A DNA stretch of 64,000 nt from Streptomyces antibioticus. Its GTDB lineage: Bacteria > Actinomycetota > Actinomycetes > Streptomycetales > Streptomycetaceae. Positions 1 to 8,074 of this stretch are shown here, piece after piece. The position numbers were made by a program, and so were the translations under genes. Numbering within the stretch: position 1 is the first letter of the stretch; every line of letters starts with the position of its first letter. The DNA is taken from positions 5,009,798 through 5,073,797 of the forward strand of contig NZ_CM007717.1 of assembly GCF_002019855.1 (NCBI RefSeq), written 5' to 3'. A model generated the notes under the pieces. The model searched no databases and was not told the origin of the DNA. It saw only the letters and a list, made by a program, of their open reading frames with translations.

Positions 1-1
1 C

Positions 2-247
2 CGGGCGGCGCTGCTGGCCTGGCTGGCGGTCCTGTGCGTCCAACTGGTGTGCGCGGCCTACGCGTTCCGGCTCGACCGCGAGAAGTACCGGTATCTGCTG
101 ATGATGCCGCTCCAGCAGTTGGCCTACCGCCAGATGATGTACCTCGTCCTCATCCACTCCTGCGTCACGGCGCTCACCGGCGGCCGGCTGCGCTGGCAGA
201 AGCTGAAGCGCACGGGCGAGGTCGGGACCCCGGCCGGGGTGAGTTGA
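2..247 (+). CDS. C-terminal end of a membrane glycosyltransferase-type protein (partial)
   Basis: Only the last 81 codons are in the window; the frame is open at the left edge and stops at TGA 245-247. What is visible is a hydrophobic segment, then a conserved-looking tail with the motif YRQMMYLVLIHS and a basic end (GGRLRWQKLKRTGEV). This tail resembles the C-terminus of the large Streptomyces proteins that combine a polysaccharide deacetylase domain with a family-2 glycosyltransferase and transmembrane segments, where the last helices carry the nascent polysaccharide. That identification is from family memory of the tail only. Its stop overlaps the start of the acyltransferase gene (TGATG), so the two are probably co-translated and may act on the same cell-surface polymer. 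Confidence 0.55.
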   Translation, partial: RAALLAWLAVLCVQLVCAAYAFRLDREKYRYLLMMPLQQLAYRQMMYLVLIHSCVTALTGGRLRWQKLKRTGEVGTPAGVS

Positions 248-1350
248 TGGGGGCGCACCGGAGGGGGCGGGGGCTGGCGGGGGTGAGCGTACGGGAAGCC
301 GCGCCCGCGTCCGCGCCTCCCCAGCGGGACCGCTATTTCGACACCCTCCGGGCCCTCGCCCTGATCAGGGTCGTCGGGTATCACACCTTCAACTGGGCCT
401 GGGCGGGGCTGGTCTTCCCGTCCATGGGGATCATGTTCGCCCTGGCCGGCACCCTGATGGCCAAGTCCCTGGAACGCCCCGCGCCCAAGGTCGTCCGAAG
501 CCGGCTGCGCCGACTGCTGCCGCCGTTCTGGTTCTGGGGCGTCTTCGTCGTCCTCGCCATGCTGCTGCACGGCTGGATGCCGGACTGGCGGATCGTCTAC
601 TGGATCGTCCCGCTGGGCGATCCGCCGGGCAACGCCTGGGGCGAGCAGGCGTGGGAGATCCTCTGGTACCTGCGCACCTACCTGTGGTTCGTGCTGCTCT
701 CCCCGCTGCTGCTGCGGGTGTTCCGGCTCGCCCCGCTCCCGGTGCTCGTGCTCTCCCTCGTACCGGTGCTGGTGCTGAACTTCGTGTGGGCGGGCCCGGA
801 CGGCCGGATCGGCACCGCCCTGTGGGACCTGTCGACGTACCTGTGCTGCTGGCTGCTCGGCTTCGCGCACCGCGACGGCGTGCTCCGGCGGATGAGACCG
901 GCCGCGGTCGCCGTCCTCTCCCTCGCGGCGCTCGGCTTCGGCGGCTGGTACGCCCTCGCCCACCGGGCCGAGTTCGGCACCCACGACCTGGACGAGAACC
1001 CGCTCGCCCAGGCGTTCTGGTCGGCCGGGTTCGTGCTCCCGCTGCTGTGGGCGAAGGCGCGCTTCGGCATCGGCTTCGCCCGGCTGACCCGGTTCCGCCG
1101 GACGAACCGGATCGTCACCGTCTTCAACGCGCGCGCGGTCACGATCTACCTCTGGCACGAGATCGCGCTGCTCCTCGCGGTCCCGCTGATCGACCGGTTC
1201 TGGGACGTCCCGGCCTTCGAGGCGTATCTGCCGCTGGACAGCCAGTGGTTCCTGTTCGGCGTCGGCTGGCTGCTGATCGGGGTGTTCGTGCTGCTGTGCG
1301 GCTGGGTGGAGGACGTCGCGGCGAGGAAGCGGCCGAGGCTGCTGCCATGA
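247..1350 (+). CDS. Acyltransferase 3 family integral membrane protein
   Basis: A 367-residue protein with about ten hydrophobic helices and the typical N-terminal signature of the acyltransferase 3 family (RYFDTLRALALIRVVGYHTF), where the His is the presumed catalytic residue. Such enzymes move acyl groups from acyl-CoA across the membrane onto sugars or other exported molecules. The ATG at 247 is chosen because it overlaps the preceding stop (TGATG) and because the family signature begins about 33 residues later; an in-frame start further upstream would lie inside the previous gene. Coupling with the upstream glycosyltransferase-like gene suggests acylation of an exported polysaccharide. 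The exact acceptor cannot be read from the sequence. Confidence 0.85.
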   Translation: MGAHRRGRGLAGVSVREAAPASAPPQRDRYFDTLRALALIRVVGYHTFNWAWAGLVFPSMGIMFALAGTLMAKSLERPAPKVVRSRLRRLLPPFWFWGVFVVLAMLLHGWMPDWRIVYWIVPLGDPPGNAWGEQAWEILWYLRTYLWFVLLSPLLLRVFRLAPLPVLVLSLVPVLVLNFVWAGPDGRIGTALWDLSTYLCCWLLGFAHRDGVLRRMRPAAVAVLSLAALGFGGWYALAHRAEFGTHDLDENPLAQAFWSAGFVLPLLWAKARFGIGFARLTRFRRTNRIVTVFNARAVTIYLWHEIALLLAVPLIDRFWDVPAFEAYLPLDSQWFLFGVGWLLIGVFVLLCGWVEDVAARKRPRLLP

Positions 1351-1394
1351 GGGCGTGCCGTGAGCGCCGGGAGGCGTGCTGTAAGAATGGCGAG

Positions 1395-2090
1395 GTGACC
1401 CGTGCTTCCCTGAACAAGCAGCCCCACGAAGTCGCCTCGATGTTCGACCGCGTGGCGGAACGGTACGACCTGACGAACGACGTGCTGTCGCTCGGCCAGG
1501 ACCGCAGGTGGCGCAAGGAGGTGGCGACGGCGGTCGACGCCCGTCCGGCGCAGAAGATCCTCGACCTCGCCGCGGGCACGGCCACCTCGTCCCTGCCGTT
1601 CGCCCGGACCGGCGCGTACGTCGTCCCCTGCGACTTCTCGCTCGGCATGCTCCAGGTCGGCAAGCGGAAGCACGGCTGGCTGCCGTTCACCGCCGGGGAC
1701 GCCACCCGGCTGCCGTTCAAGGACGACACCTTCGACGCCGTCACCATCTCCTTCGGCCTGCGCAACGTCCAGGACTTCGACGCGGCGCTGCGCGAGATGC
1801 ACCGGGTGACCCGGCCCGGCGGACGCGTGGTGATCTGCGAGTTCTCCCACCCGACGTGGGCGCCCTTCCGGACCGTCTACACCGAGTACCTGATGCGCGC
1901 CCTGCCGCCGGTCGCCCGCGCGGTCTCCTCCAACCCCGACGCCTACGTCTATCTCGCCGAGTCCATCCGCGCCTGGCCCGACCAGCCCGCGCTGGCCGAA
2001 CGGCTGCGCAAGGCGGGCTGGTCGAAGGTGGCGTGGCGCAACCTCACGGGCGGTGTGGTGACGCTGCACCGGGGCTTCAAGGAGTCCTGA
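1395..2090 (+). CDS. menG: Demethylmenaquinone methyltransferase
   Basis: A 231-residue class I SAM-dependent methyltransferase of the UbiE/MenG family, catalysing the last step of menaquinone synthesis (demethylmenaquinone to menaquinone). The N-terminal HEVASMFDRVAERYDLTND stretch, the SAM loop LDLAAGTATS (about residues 56-65), and the motif SFGLRNVQDF are all hallmarks of the family. The start is the GTG at 1395, giving the usual N-terminus VTRASLNKQPHEV; longer in-frame starts would run into the acyltransferase. It lies 44 nt after the acyltransferase and converges on the PASTA gene with only 18 nt between. Together with the MenJ-like gene at 3226 and the polyprenyl synthase at 47596 it supplies the quinone used by the nuo complex. 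Confidence 0.95.
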   Translation: MTRASLNKQPHEVASMFDRVAERYDLTNDVLSLGQDRRWRKEVATAVDARPAQKILDLAAGTATSSLPFARTGAYVVPCDFSLGMLQVGKRKHGWLPFTAGDATRLPFKDDTFDAVTISFGLRNVQDFDAALREMHRVTRPGGRVVICEFSHPTWAPFRTVYTEYLMRALPPVARAVSSNPDAYVYLAESIRAWPDQPALAERLRKAGWSKVAWRNLTGGVVTLHRGFKES

Positions 2091-2108
2091 GCCGCACCGG
2101 GTCGCGCT

Positions 2109-2504
2109 CTACAGGGCGATCGGCTCGAAGGGGCTCTCGGGGTGCCCCGAGGCGCCCGGATGTCCGGGATGGCGGGTGTCCCCGGGCCGGTCCAGTTCGC
2201 GTCGGATTCCGCCGCCGCCCGGTTTCGGGACGCGCGGCTCCCGGACTCCCGCCCCGCCGCCGCCCTCACCCTCGGCGAAGTCGAACCACACGGTGACGAC
2301 GGCCCCGCGCGGCACCTCCACTCCGGGCGGCGGATACTGGCGTACGACGTAGTCGACGACGGCGCGGTGGAATTCGGGCCGGTCGGGAGCGGCCAGCAGC
2401 ACGCCTCGCGCCGCGGCCGCCTCGCGCGCGTCCACGGCCATCAGGCCGACGAACCGCGGTACGCGCACTTCGGGTGTATTGGGCGGTATGAGCACAGATG
2501 TCAC
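2109..2504 (-). CDS. Small PASTA-domain protein
   Basis: A protein of about 131 residues with one PASTA domain (VRVPRFVGLMAVDAREAAAA to RGAVVTVWFDF), the fold that binds muropeptides or beta-lactams in PknB-type kinases and penicillin-binding proteins. Here the domain stands alone, without a kinase or membrane segment, and is followed by a Gly/Pro/Arg-rich tail (GEGEGGGGAGVREPRVP). Stand-alone versions of this kind are common in Streptomyces; no function is known to me. The start is uncertain: GTG at 2504 (VTSVLIPP) is used, GTG at 2495 is an alternative with a GGGGG stretch at better spacing, and a GTG at 2582 would add residues that look non-coding. Confidence 0.75.
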   Translation of the reverse strand: MTSVLIPPNTPEVRVPRFVGLMAVDAREAAAARGVLLAAPDRPEFHRAVVDYVVRQYPPPGVEVPRGAVVTVWFDFAEGEGGGGAGVREPRVPKPGGGGIRRELDRPGDTRHPGHPGASGHPESPFEPIAL

Positions 2505-2609
2505 CCCCAGCGGTACTGGAAGGGTAACCGGCCCGGGGTACCGTCCGGAAGCGCTGAGTATCGATCCGTAGCATTTTCTCACTCAGCGTGACATCGGGTC
2601 GATGGCGGC

Positions 2610-3128
2610 TCAGTCGGTGGTGCCGAGATCCAGCCGGTAGCAGTGCCCCTCGCGGCGGGACTCGGGGCTCGTGAACGTGTCGGCGAGCCGCATGCCCAGC
2701 CGCTGGGTCACCGCGATCGACCGCGCGTTGCGGGCGTCGACCATCGCCACCACCGACGGCACCCCGGCCGCCCGCACCCGCTCCAGGGTCGTCCGCGCGG
2801 CCGCCGTGACATAGCCCTTGCCCCAGAACTCCCGGCCGAGCCGCCACCCGATCTCTATCTCGCCTCGCGGCCCCCACTCCGCCGGCCACGGCTGCGCCCC
2901 GGTGAACCCCATGACCCGGCCGTCCTCGTCGAGCAGGGTCCACAGGCAGAAGCCGCGCTCGGCGTCGTGCCGCCGCTGCCGCGCGGTCAGCTCCTCGTAG
3001 ACGGACAGCTCCGCGGGCCGGCCGCCGTGGAACTCCATCACGTCCGGGTGGCCGAAGACCCGGTGCCAGGCGACCGCGTCCTCGTCCGTGGGGACACGCA
3101 GCCGTACGACGGGGAGAGCACGGTTCAC
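2610..3128 (-). CDS. GNAT family N-acetyltransferase (RimJ/RimL-like)
   Basis: A 172-residue GNAT protein. The N-terminal VRLRVPTDEDAVAWHRVF, the central IEIGWRLGREFWGKGY (the acetyl-CoA pyrophosphate-binding region, equivalent to the usual IGYWxxPxxxGKGYATEA) and the C-terminal NARSIAVTQRLGMR are typical of the RimJ/RimL subgroup that acetylates protein N-termini or small molecules. The start is GTG 3128 (VNRALPVV), preceded by AAGGG at suitable spacing; a longer frame exists but its extra residues do not resemble the family. It is divergent from the MenJ-like gene with about 97 nt between, and transcribed towards the PASTA gene. Substrate unknown. Confidence 0.85.
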   Translation of the reverse strand: MNRALPVVRLRVPTDEDAVAWHRVFGHPDVMEFHGGRPAELSVYEELTARQRRHDAERGFCLWTLLDEDGRVMGFTGAQPWPAEWGPRGEIEIGWRLGREFWGKGYVTAAARTTLERVRAAGVPSVVAMVDARNARSIAVTQRLGMRLADTFTSPESRREGHCYRLDLGTTD

Positions 3129-3225
3129 GGGGCAGCCCTTCAGCCGGGTGATCAATTCTGCTGAATAGACTGCCCGTGTCCAGTGCCGGTCGGCACGCAG
3201 ATTCCTAACTTGGGGAGATCCCGCC

Positions 3226-4521
3226 GTGACCGTCGTGAACGAGCCCCTCTCCGAAAACACCGCCGATGTGATCGTCGTCGGCGCGGGGCCGGCCGGCTCC
3301 ACGACCGCCTACTACCTCGCCAAGGCCGGACTCGACGTGCTCCTGCTGGAGAAGACCGAGTTCCCGCGCGAGAAGGTCTGCGGCGACGGCCTCACCCCGC
3401 GCGCCACGAAACAGCTCGTGGCCATGGGCATCGACATCTCCGAGGAGGCCGGCTGGCTGCGCAACAAGGGGCTGCGCATCATCGGCGGCGGCGTCCGGCT
3501 CCAGCTCGACTGGCCGGATCTCGCCTCCTTCCCGGACTACGGACTCGTCCGCAAGCGCGACGACTTCGACGAGCAGCTCGCCCGCCAGGCGCAGAAGGCC
3601 GGGGCCCGCCTCTACGAGCGCTGCAACGTCGGCGCCCCGATCGTCGACGACCGCACCGGGCGGATCACCGGCGTCCACGCCAAGCTCGGCGACGACAAGC
3701 GCGAAGTCACCTTCCACGCCCCGCTGGTGGTCGCCGCCGACGGCAACTCCACCCGGCTCTCGCTGGCGATGGGCCTGCACCGCCGCGAGGACCGCCCGAT
3801 GGGCGTCGCCGTCCGCACCTACTTCACCTCCCCGCGCCACGAAGACGACTACCTGGAGTCCTGGCTGGAACTGTGGGACCGGCGCGGCCCCGGCGAGGAC
3901 AGGCTGCTGCCCGGCTACGGCTGGATCTTCGGCATGGGCGACGGCACGTCCAACGTCGGCCTGGGCGTGCTCAACACCTCCGACTCCTTCAAGGAGCTGG
4001 ACTGGCGCGAGGTCCTCAAGGCGTGGTGCGCGTCCATGCCGGAGGACTGGGGATACACCCCCGAAAACATGACCGGCCCGATCCGCGGCGCCGCGCTCCC
4101 CATGGCCTTCAACCGCAAGCCCCACTACACCAAGGGCCTGCTGCTGGTCGGCGACGCCGGCGGTCTGGTGAACCCCTTCAACGGCGAGGGCATCGCCTAC
4201 GCCATGGAGTCCGGGCAGCTCGCCGCCGACGTGATCGTCCAGGCGCACGCCCGCGCCACCCCCGCCCAGCGCGAACTGGCCCTGCGCCGCTACCCGCAGA
4301 TCCTCGCCGACACCTACGGCGGCTACTACACGCTCGGCCGCGCCTTCGTGAAGCTCATCGGCAACCCGAAGGTCATGAAGATCGCGACGCAGCGGGGTCT
4401 GACCCATCCGCTGCTGATGAAGTTCACGCTGAAGATGCTCGCCAACCTCACGGACCCGACGGGCGGCGACGCGATGGACCGCATCATCAACGGCCTCAGC
4501 AAGGTGGCGCCGCGCGCCTGA
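3226..4521 (+). CDS. menJ: Geranylgeranyl reductase family flavoprotein, MenJ-like menaquinone reductase
   Basis: A 431-residue FAD-dependent oxidoreductase of the geranylgeranyl reductase family. The dinucleotide-binding loop GAGPAG (residues 19-24), the family motif KVCGDGLTPRA and the second FAD motif LLVGDAGGLVNPFNGEGI are all present. In mycobacteria the homologue MenJ saturates an isoprene unit of the menaquinone side chain; Streptomyces menaquinones are also partly hydrogenated, so this role is inferred here from family and from the nearby menG and nuo genes. Start is GTG 3226 (VTVVNEPLS) with GGGGAG just upstream. It converges with the NlpC/P60 gene; the terminator hairpin at 4782-4816 lies between them. 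A different isoprenoid substrate cannot be excluded. Confidence 0.85.
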   Translation: MTVVNEPLSENTADVIVVGAGPAGSTTAYYLAKAGLDVLLLEKTEFPREKVCGDGLTPRATKQLVAMGIDISEEAGWLRNKGLRIIGGGVRLQLDWPDLASFPDYGLVRKRDDFDEQLARQAQKAGARLYERCNVGAPIVDDRTGRITGVHAKLGDDKREVTFHAPLVVAADGNSTRLSLAMGLHRREDRPMGVAVRTYFTSPRHEDDYLESWLELWDRRGPGEDRLLPGYGWIFGMGDGTSNVGLGVLNTSDSFKELDWREVLKAWCASMPEDWGYTPENMTGPIRGAALPMAFNRKPHYTKGLLLVGDAGGLVNPFNGEGIAYAMESGQLAADVIVQAHARATPAQRELALRRYPQILADTYGGYYTLGRAFVKLIGNPKVMKIATQRGLTHPLLMKFTLKMLANLTDPTGGDAMDRIINGLSKVAPRA

Positions 4522-4859
4522 GATGTGAGTGCGAGGGGGGTGTCTTTCGGCCGGGCCGGGTTTGCCAGCCGTCCGGCCGGGGACCCGCCCTCCGTGGGAC
4601 GACCCGGTCGGCGTCGGGGCGCGCGGCCACCGACGGCCGTCTCACGCGCCGCGGGGCGCGGGAGGCATCCGGAGTGCGGGCGGCGGTCGGCACGCCGTCG
4701 TAGGGCCACCGGCGGGCCGTGAGGCTGGTCTTGGCGCCGGCCCGGCCGTCCGGGGCGTGAACGGCCGTACGCGCGCAGCCCGAAGGGCCGCTGCCCCCGA
4801 GCGGCTGCGGCCCTTCCGTATGGAGGGGTGCCATACCGGCACCCATGGGGTGAAGCGGG
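4522..4859. other. Convergent intergenic region between menJ and NlpC/P60 genes
   Basis: A 338-nt gap between two converging genes. The only clear element is the hairpin at 4782-4816. The rest is GC-rich and gives only low-complexity Arg/Gly/Pro translations, so no gene is called. Confidence 0.6.
4782..4816. terminator. Hairpin terminator between convergent genes
   Basis: A perfect 10-bp inverted repeat, GAAGGGCCGC (4782-4791) and GCGGCCCTTC (4807-4816), separated by 15 nt. There is no clear U-tract, as usual in Streptomyces. It can serve both menJ and the minus-strand NlpC/P60 gene, and lies 43 nt beyond the latter's stop. Confidence 0.75.
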
Positions 4860-5648
4860 TCAGAGCACCCGGACCGCACCGCTCGCGGGGTAGCCCGACA
4901 GGTCCTGGATGACGACACCCTTGGAGGGGTTGGCCGCGTCCAGGTACTGGCCGTTACCGATGTAGACGCCCACGTGGTACGCCGAGCCCTTGCCGCCCCA
5001 GTACAGGATGTCGCCGACCTGGATCTGCGACAGCGGGATGTCGGTGCCGACGGTCGACTGGTCCTGCGACACCCGCGGCAGGTCGACGCCGACCTGGCGG
5101 AACGCCGCCTGGACGAGCGACGAGCAGTCCCACGCGTTGGGGCCGGTGGCACCCAGCACGTAGGCGTCGCCCACCTGGGCCTTGAGGAACGAGATGACGG
5201 TCGCGACGCTGCCGCTGGCGGGAGCGGACGCGGTCGTCGAGGTGGTGGAGAGCGTGGTGCGGCCCGCGGAACGGGTCGCGGCCTCCGCGGCGGCCACCCG
5301 GGCCTCCTCCGCCTTCTTCTTGGCCTCGGCCTTCTTGGCGGCGGCGAGGTCCTTCTTCGCCTCCGCGGCGGCCGCGGCGGCAGCCGCGTCGCGCTCGGCG
5401 GCGAGCTGGTAGTTCGCCGCGGCCTGCTGCGTGGCCTCGGCGGACTGCGCGAGCTGGGCCGCCAGGTCGCCGGTGAACACGGGCAGTTCGAGCGTCTGCG
5501 TCACCGGCTCGGCGGCGTTGGCCGAACCGGCCGCCGTGGCGACGGCCAGCGTGCCGAGGACACCACTGGCGACTCCGGCCCGCATCGCGATCGTCGACGC
5601 GCTGCGGCGGGGTTTCCGGTGGCTGCGTATGTGAGCGGTGTGGGACAT
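4860..5648 (-). CDS. Secreted NlpC/P60 peptidoglycan endopeptidase
   Basis: A 262-residue secreted cell-wall hydrolase. It has an N-terminal export signal (basic residues, then a hydrophobic stretch ending ANA-AEP near residue 47), a long Ala/Lys/Glu-rich segment (about 65-125) likely to form a coiled coil, a Ser/Thr linker, and a C-terminal NlpC/P60 domain. The catalytic Cys is in NAWDCSSLVQ (Cys175) and the His in SAYHVGVY (His225). The family cleaves the D-Glu/diamino-acid bond of peptide stems. The ATG at 5648 (MSHTAHIRSH) is chosen because the twin-Arg-like basic N-region follows directly; a longer ATG at 5678 and a GTG frame to 5705 exist, and no start has a good ribosome-binding site. 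A candidate Crp-type palindrome lies about 240 bp upstream. Confidence 0.92.
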   Translation of the reverse strand: MSHTAHIRSHRKPRRSASTIAMRAGVASGVLGTLAVATAAGSANAAEPVTQTLELPVFTGDLAAQLAQSAEATQQAAANYQLAAERDAAAAAAAAEAKKDLAAAKKAEAKKKAEEARVAAAEAATRSAGRTTLSTTSTTASAPASGSVATVISFLKAQVGDAYVLGATGPNAWDCSSLVQAAFRQVGVDLPRVSQDQSTVGTDIPLSQIQVGDILYWGGKGSAYHVGVYIGNGQYLDAANPSKGVVIQDLSGYPASGAVRVL

Positions 5649-5888
5649 GAGTCCAACCGGTATCAGGGGCTCCTCCATACCTTCAAGAAACGTGTGCTGC
5701 GCCACAATTGTTCAACGGGGGCTCCGAAAACCTTTCCCGGAGACCTTTATTGACGTCGTAACGGACATTGCGGACTCGCCCCCTCAAGGCTGTGATCATG
5801 GGCTTTCGTCGTTACGCCCGAATTGCCCTGGGCCTACCATCGGTTGGGATCGTTGGCCAAGCCCGGTTCTGAGCCAGCCCTTACGTGT

Positions 5889-5902
5889 GTGACGGACGTC
5901 AC
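5889..5902. promoter_or_regulatory. Candidate Crp-type palindrome
   Basis: The sequence GTGACGGACGTCAC is a perfect inverted repeat (GTGACG, GA, CGTCAC) and fits the published S. coelicolor Crp consensus GTG-N6-GNCAC. It is about 240 bp upstream of the NlpC/P60 start and 500 bp upstream of nuoA. A 14-bp palindrome can occur by chance in GC-rich DNA, so this is only a candidate. Confidence 0.4.
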
Positions 5903-6258
5903 GCAACGGCCGTGCGGCGGGCTGCGTCTCGTGCCCGACCGGCACATGGCTCCAGGTCGGCTCCGCTCGTGAACGCGTGCACGCGTCCACATCCCGCCCC
6001 GGAACTCCCTCTGATGTGTGAACGCGGCGCACTATCAGGACGCCGGGTCCATCGCCAATTTGCATGCAAGGGAAGTCTCTTGATATTGAGACGCCCCCTC
6101 CCGCCTGCGGTGACGAGCGGAAATGTCACTTCTTGTGATCACTCTGACGCTTCGGGTACGAAGATCACTGCTGATATGACTTCATGATCCTTCATCAGGT
6201 GGTGGAGATCACAAAGCTCGTCCCATACCCCGTGTCGCAGATCACAGAGCGGCGGGCA

Positions 6259-6264
6259 TAGGAT
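6259..6264 (+). promoter_or_regulatory. nuoA: -10-like hexamer of the nuo promoter
   Basis: TAGGAT at 6259-6264 matches the Streptomyces vegetative -10 pattern (TAgRaT). No strong -35 is visible at 17-19 nt upstream, which would suit an activator-dependent promoter. The Rex-type palindrome begins 17 nt downstream, so a transcript would start at or just before the operator. Confidence 0.4.
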
Positions 6265-6280
6265 GCGAGGCAGTTGGGCT

Positions 6281-6296
6281 TGTGACCTGCTTCACA
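6281..6296. promoter_or_regulatory. Candidate Rex operator (ROP) of the nuo operon
   Basis: TGTGACCTGCTTCACA, flanked by T on each side, closely fits the Rex operator pattern TGTGAACGNNTTCACA known from S. coelicolor, where the NADH/NAD-sensing repressor Rex controls respiratory genes. It lies 107 bp upstream of the nuoA start and just downstream of a -10-like hexamer, a position suited to repression. Binding is inferred from the match, not shown. Confidence 0.65.
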
Positions 6297-6403
6297 TGTT
6301 CGCGATCTTCGCCGGGACGGGCGGGACTTGCGGGCCGCGCGAGGCGGATGTGAGCCCGATGTCATCGCCAGCAGTCAGTGCCGACTGAGAGGAGCGAGGA
6401 GCG

Positions 6404-6763
6404 GTGAACGCGTATGCGCCCATCCTCGTACTGGGAGCCCTCGGGGCAGGCTTTGCGATCTTCTCCGTGGTCATGGCCACGCTGATCGGGCCGAAGCGGT
6501 ACAACCGCGCCAAGCTCGAGGCCTACGAGTGCGGAATCGAGCCGACCCCCACGCCGGCCGGCGGCGGGCGCTTCCCCATCAAGTACTACCTGACGGCGAT
6601 GCTCTTCATCGTCTTCGACATCGAGATCGTCTTCCTCTACCCCTGGGCCGTCACCTTCGACGCCCTGGGTGTTTTCGGGCTCGTGGAGATGCTGCTCTTC
6701 GTGCTCACCGTCTTCGTCGCCTACGCGTACATCTGGCGGCGCGGCGGTCTGGAATGGGACTGA
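6404..6763 (+). CDS. nuoA: NADH-quinone oxidoreductase subunit A
   Basis: First gene of the complex I operon: 119 residues, three transmembrane helices, and the family motif KLEAYECGIEPTP whose Cys lies in the loop shared with NuoH/NuoJ near the quinone cavity. The conserved FPIKYYLTAMLFIVFDIEIV segment forms helix 2, with acidic residues proposed to take part in proton coupling. Start is GTG 6404, preceded by a GAGGAGCGAGGAG stretch. The gene is 13 nt upstream of nuoB and is probably under the Rex-type operator upstream. Confidence 0.97.
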   Translation: MNAYAPILVLGALGAGFAIFSVVMATLIGPKRYNRAKLEAYECGIEPTPTPAGGGRFPIKYYLTAMLFIVFDIEIVFLYPWAVTFDALGVFGLVEMLLFVLTVFVAYAYIWRRGGLEWD

Positions 6764-6776
6764 GGGGCCTTTAGTC

Positions 6777-7327
<551 letters not shown>

Positions 7328-7331
<4 letters not shown>

Positions 7332-8074
7332 GCGACGCGAACGGTTCCTCGGAGAACCCGAACCCCGAGAAGGACCTCTCCGCCTCCAACCTCCCCGGCC
7401 AGCGCGGCGAGGGCGGCGAGGAGGTCCGCGTCCAGCGCGGCATGTTCGGCGCGAACAACGGCGGCGACACCTCCGGCTACGGCGGTCTGGTCCGCTCCGT
7501 CCGGCTCCCCGGCCCCGCCGCCCGCCCCTACGGCGGCTGGTTCGACGAGGTCGCCGACGAACTGGAGGGCGCCCTGGAGGAGCAGGGCCTGCTGCCGGAG
7601 AACGCGATCGAGAAGACGGTCGTCGACCGCGACGAACTGACCTTCCACATCGAGCGCGAGCACCTCCCGCGGGTCGCCCGCACCCTGCGCGACGACCCGG
7701 CCCTGCGCTTCGAACTGTGCACCGGCGTCAGCGGCGTCCACTACCCGCACGACAAGGGCCGCGAGCTGCACGCCGTCTACCACCTGCGCTCGATCACCCA
7801 CAACCGGCTGATCCGCCTGGAGGTCAGCGCCCCGGACGCCGAGCCGCACATCCCGTCCCTGGTCTCCGTCTATCCGACCAACGACTGGCACGAGCGCGAG
7901 ACCTACGACTTCTTCGGGATCGTCTTCGACGGTCACCCGGCCCTGACGCGGATCATGATGCCGGACGACTGGCAGGGCCATCCGCAGCGCAAGGACTACC
8001 CCCTCGGCGGCATCGCCGTCGAATACAAGGGCGCCCAGATCCCGGCTCCGGACCAGCGGAGGTCGTACTCGTGA
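7328..8074 (+). CDS. nuoC: NADH-quinone oxidoreductase subunit C
   Basis: A 248-residue peripheral-arm subunit (30-kDa family) that packs against NuoD. The diagnostic C-terminal stretch is NDWHERETYDFFGIVFDGHP followed by RIMMPDDWQGHPQRKDYPL. The first 60 or so residues, hydrophilic and rich in Gly/Asn/Glu, are an extension over the E. coli-type domain and are typical of Streptomyces. GTG 7328 overlaps the nuoB stop and the gene's own stop overlaps the nuoD start, as in the rest of the operon. NuoC and NuoD are separate here, not fused as in E. coli. Confidence 0.96.

Larger units (their letters stand above)
5649..6403. other. 755-nt divergent regulatory region between NlpC/P60 and nuoA
   Basis: This gap separates the divergent NlpC/P60 (minus) and nuoA (plus) genes and has a visibly lower GC content than the coding regions. 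It holds a Crp-type palindrome (5889-5902), four GATCAC copies (6137-6245), a TAGGAT -10-like hexamer (6259-6264) and a Rex-type operator (6281-6296). The short open frames inside it (for example 5885-6187 plus) lack Streptomyces third-position bias and are not called. Confidence 0.7.

Noticed and set aside
2142..2591. Plus-strand open frame over the PASTA gene
   Set aside because: The minus strand gives a clear PASTA domain; the plus frame has no recognisable feature.
5649..5800. Possible c-di-AMP riboswitch before the NlpC/P60 gene
   Set aside because: I searched the minus-strand leader for the conserved aptamer blocks seen at 46862-47036 and found none.
5885..6187. Small open frame in the nuoA upstream region
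   Set aside because: It lacks third-position GC bias, overlaps regulatory signals and shows no motif or ribosome-binding site.
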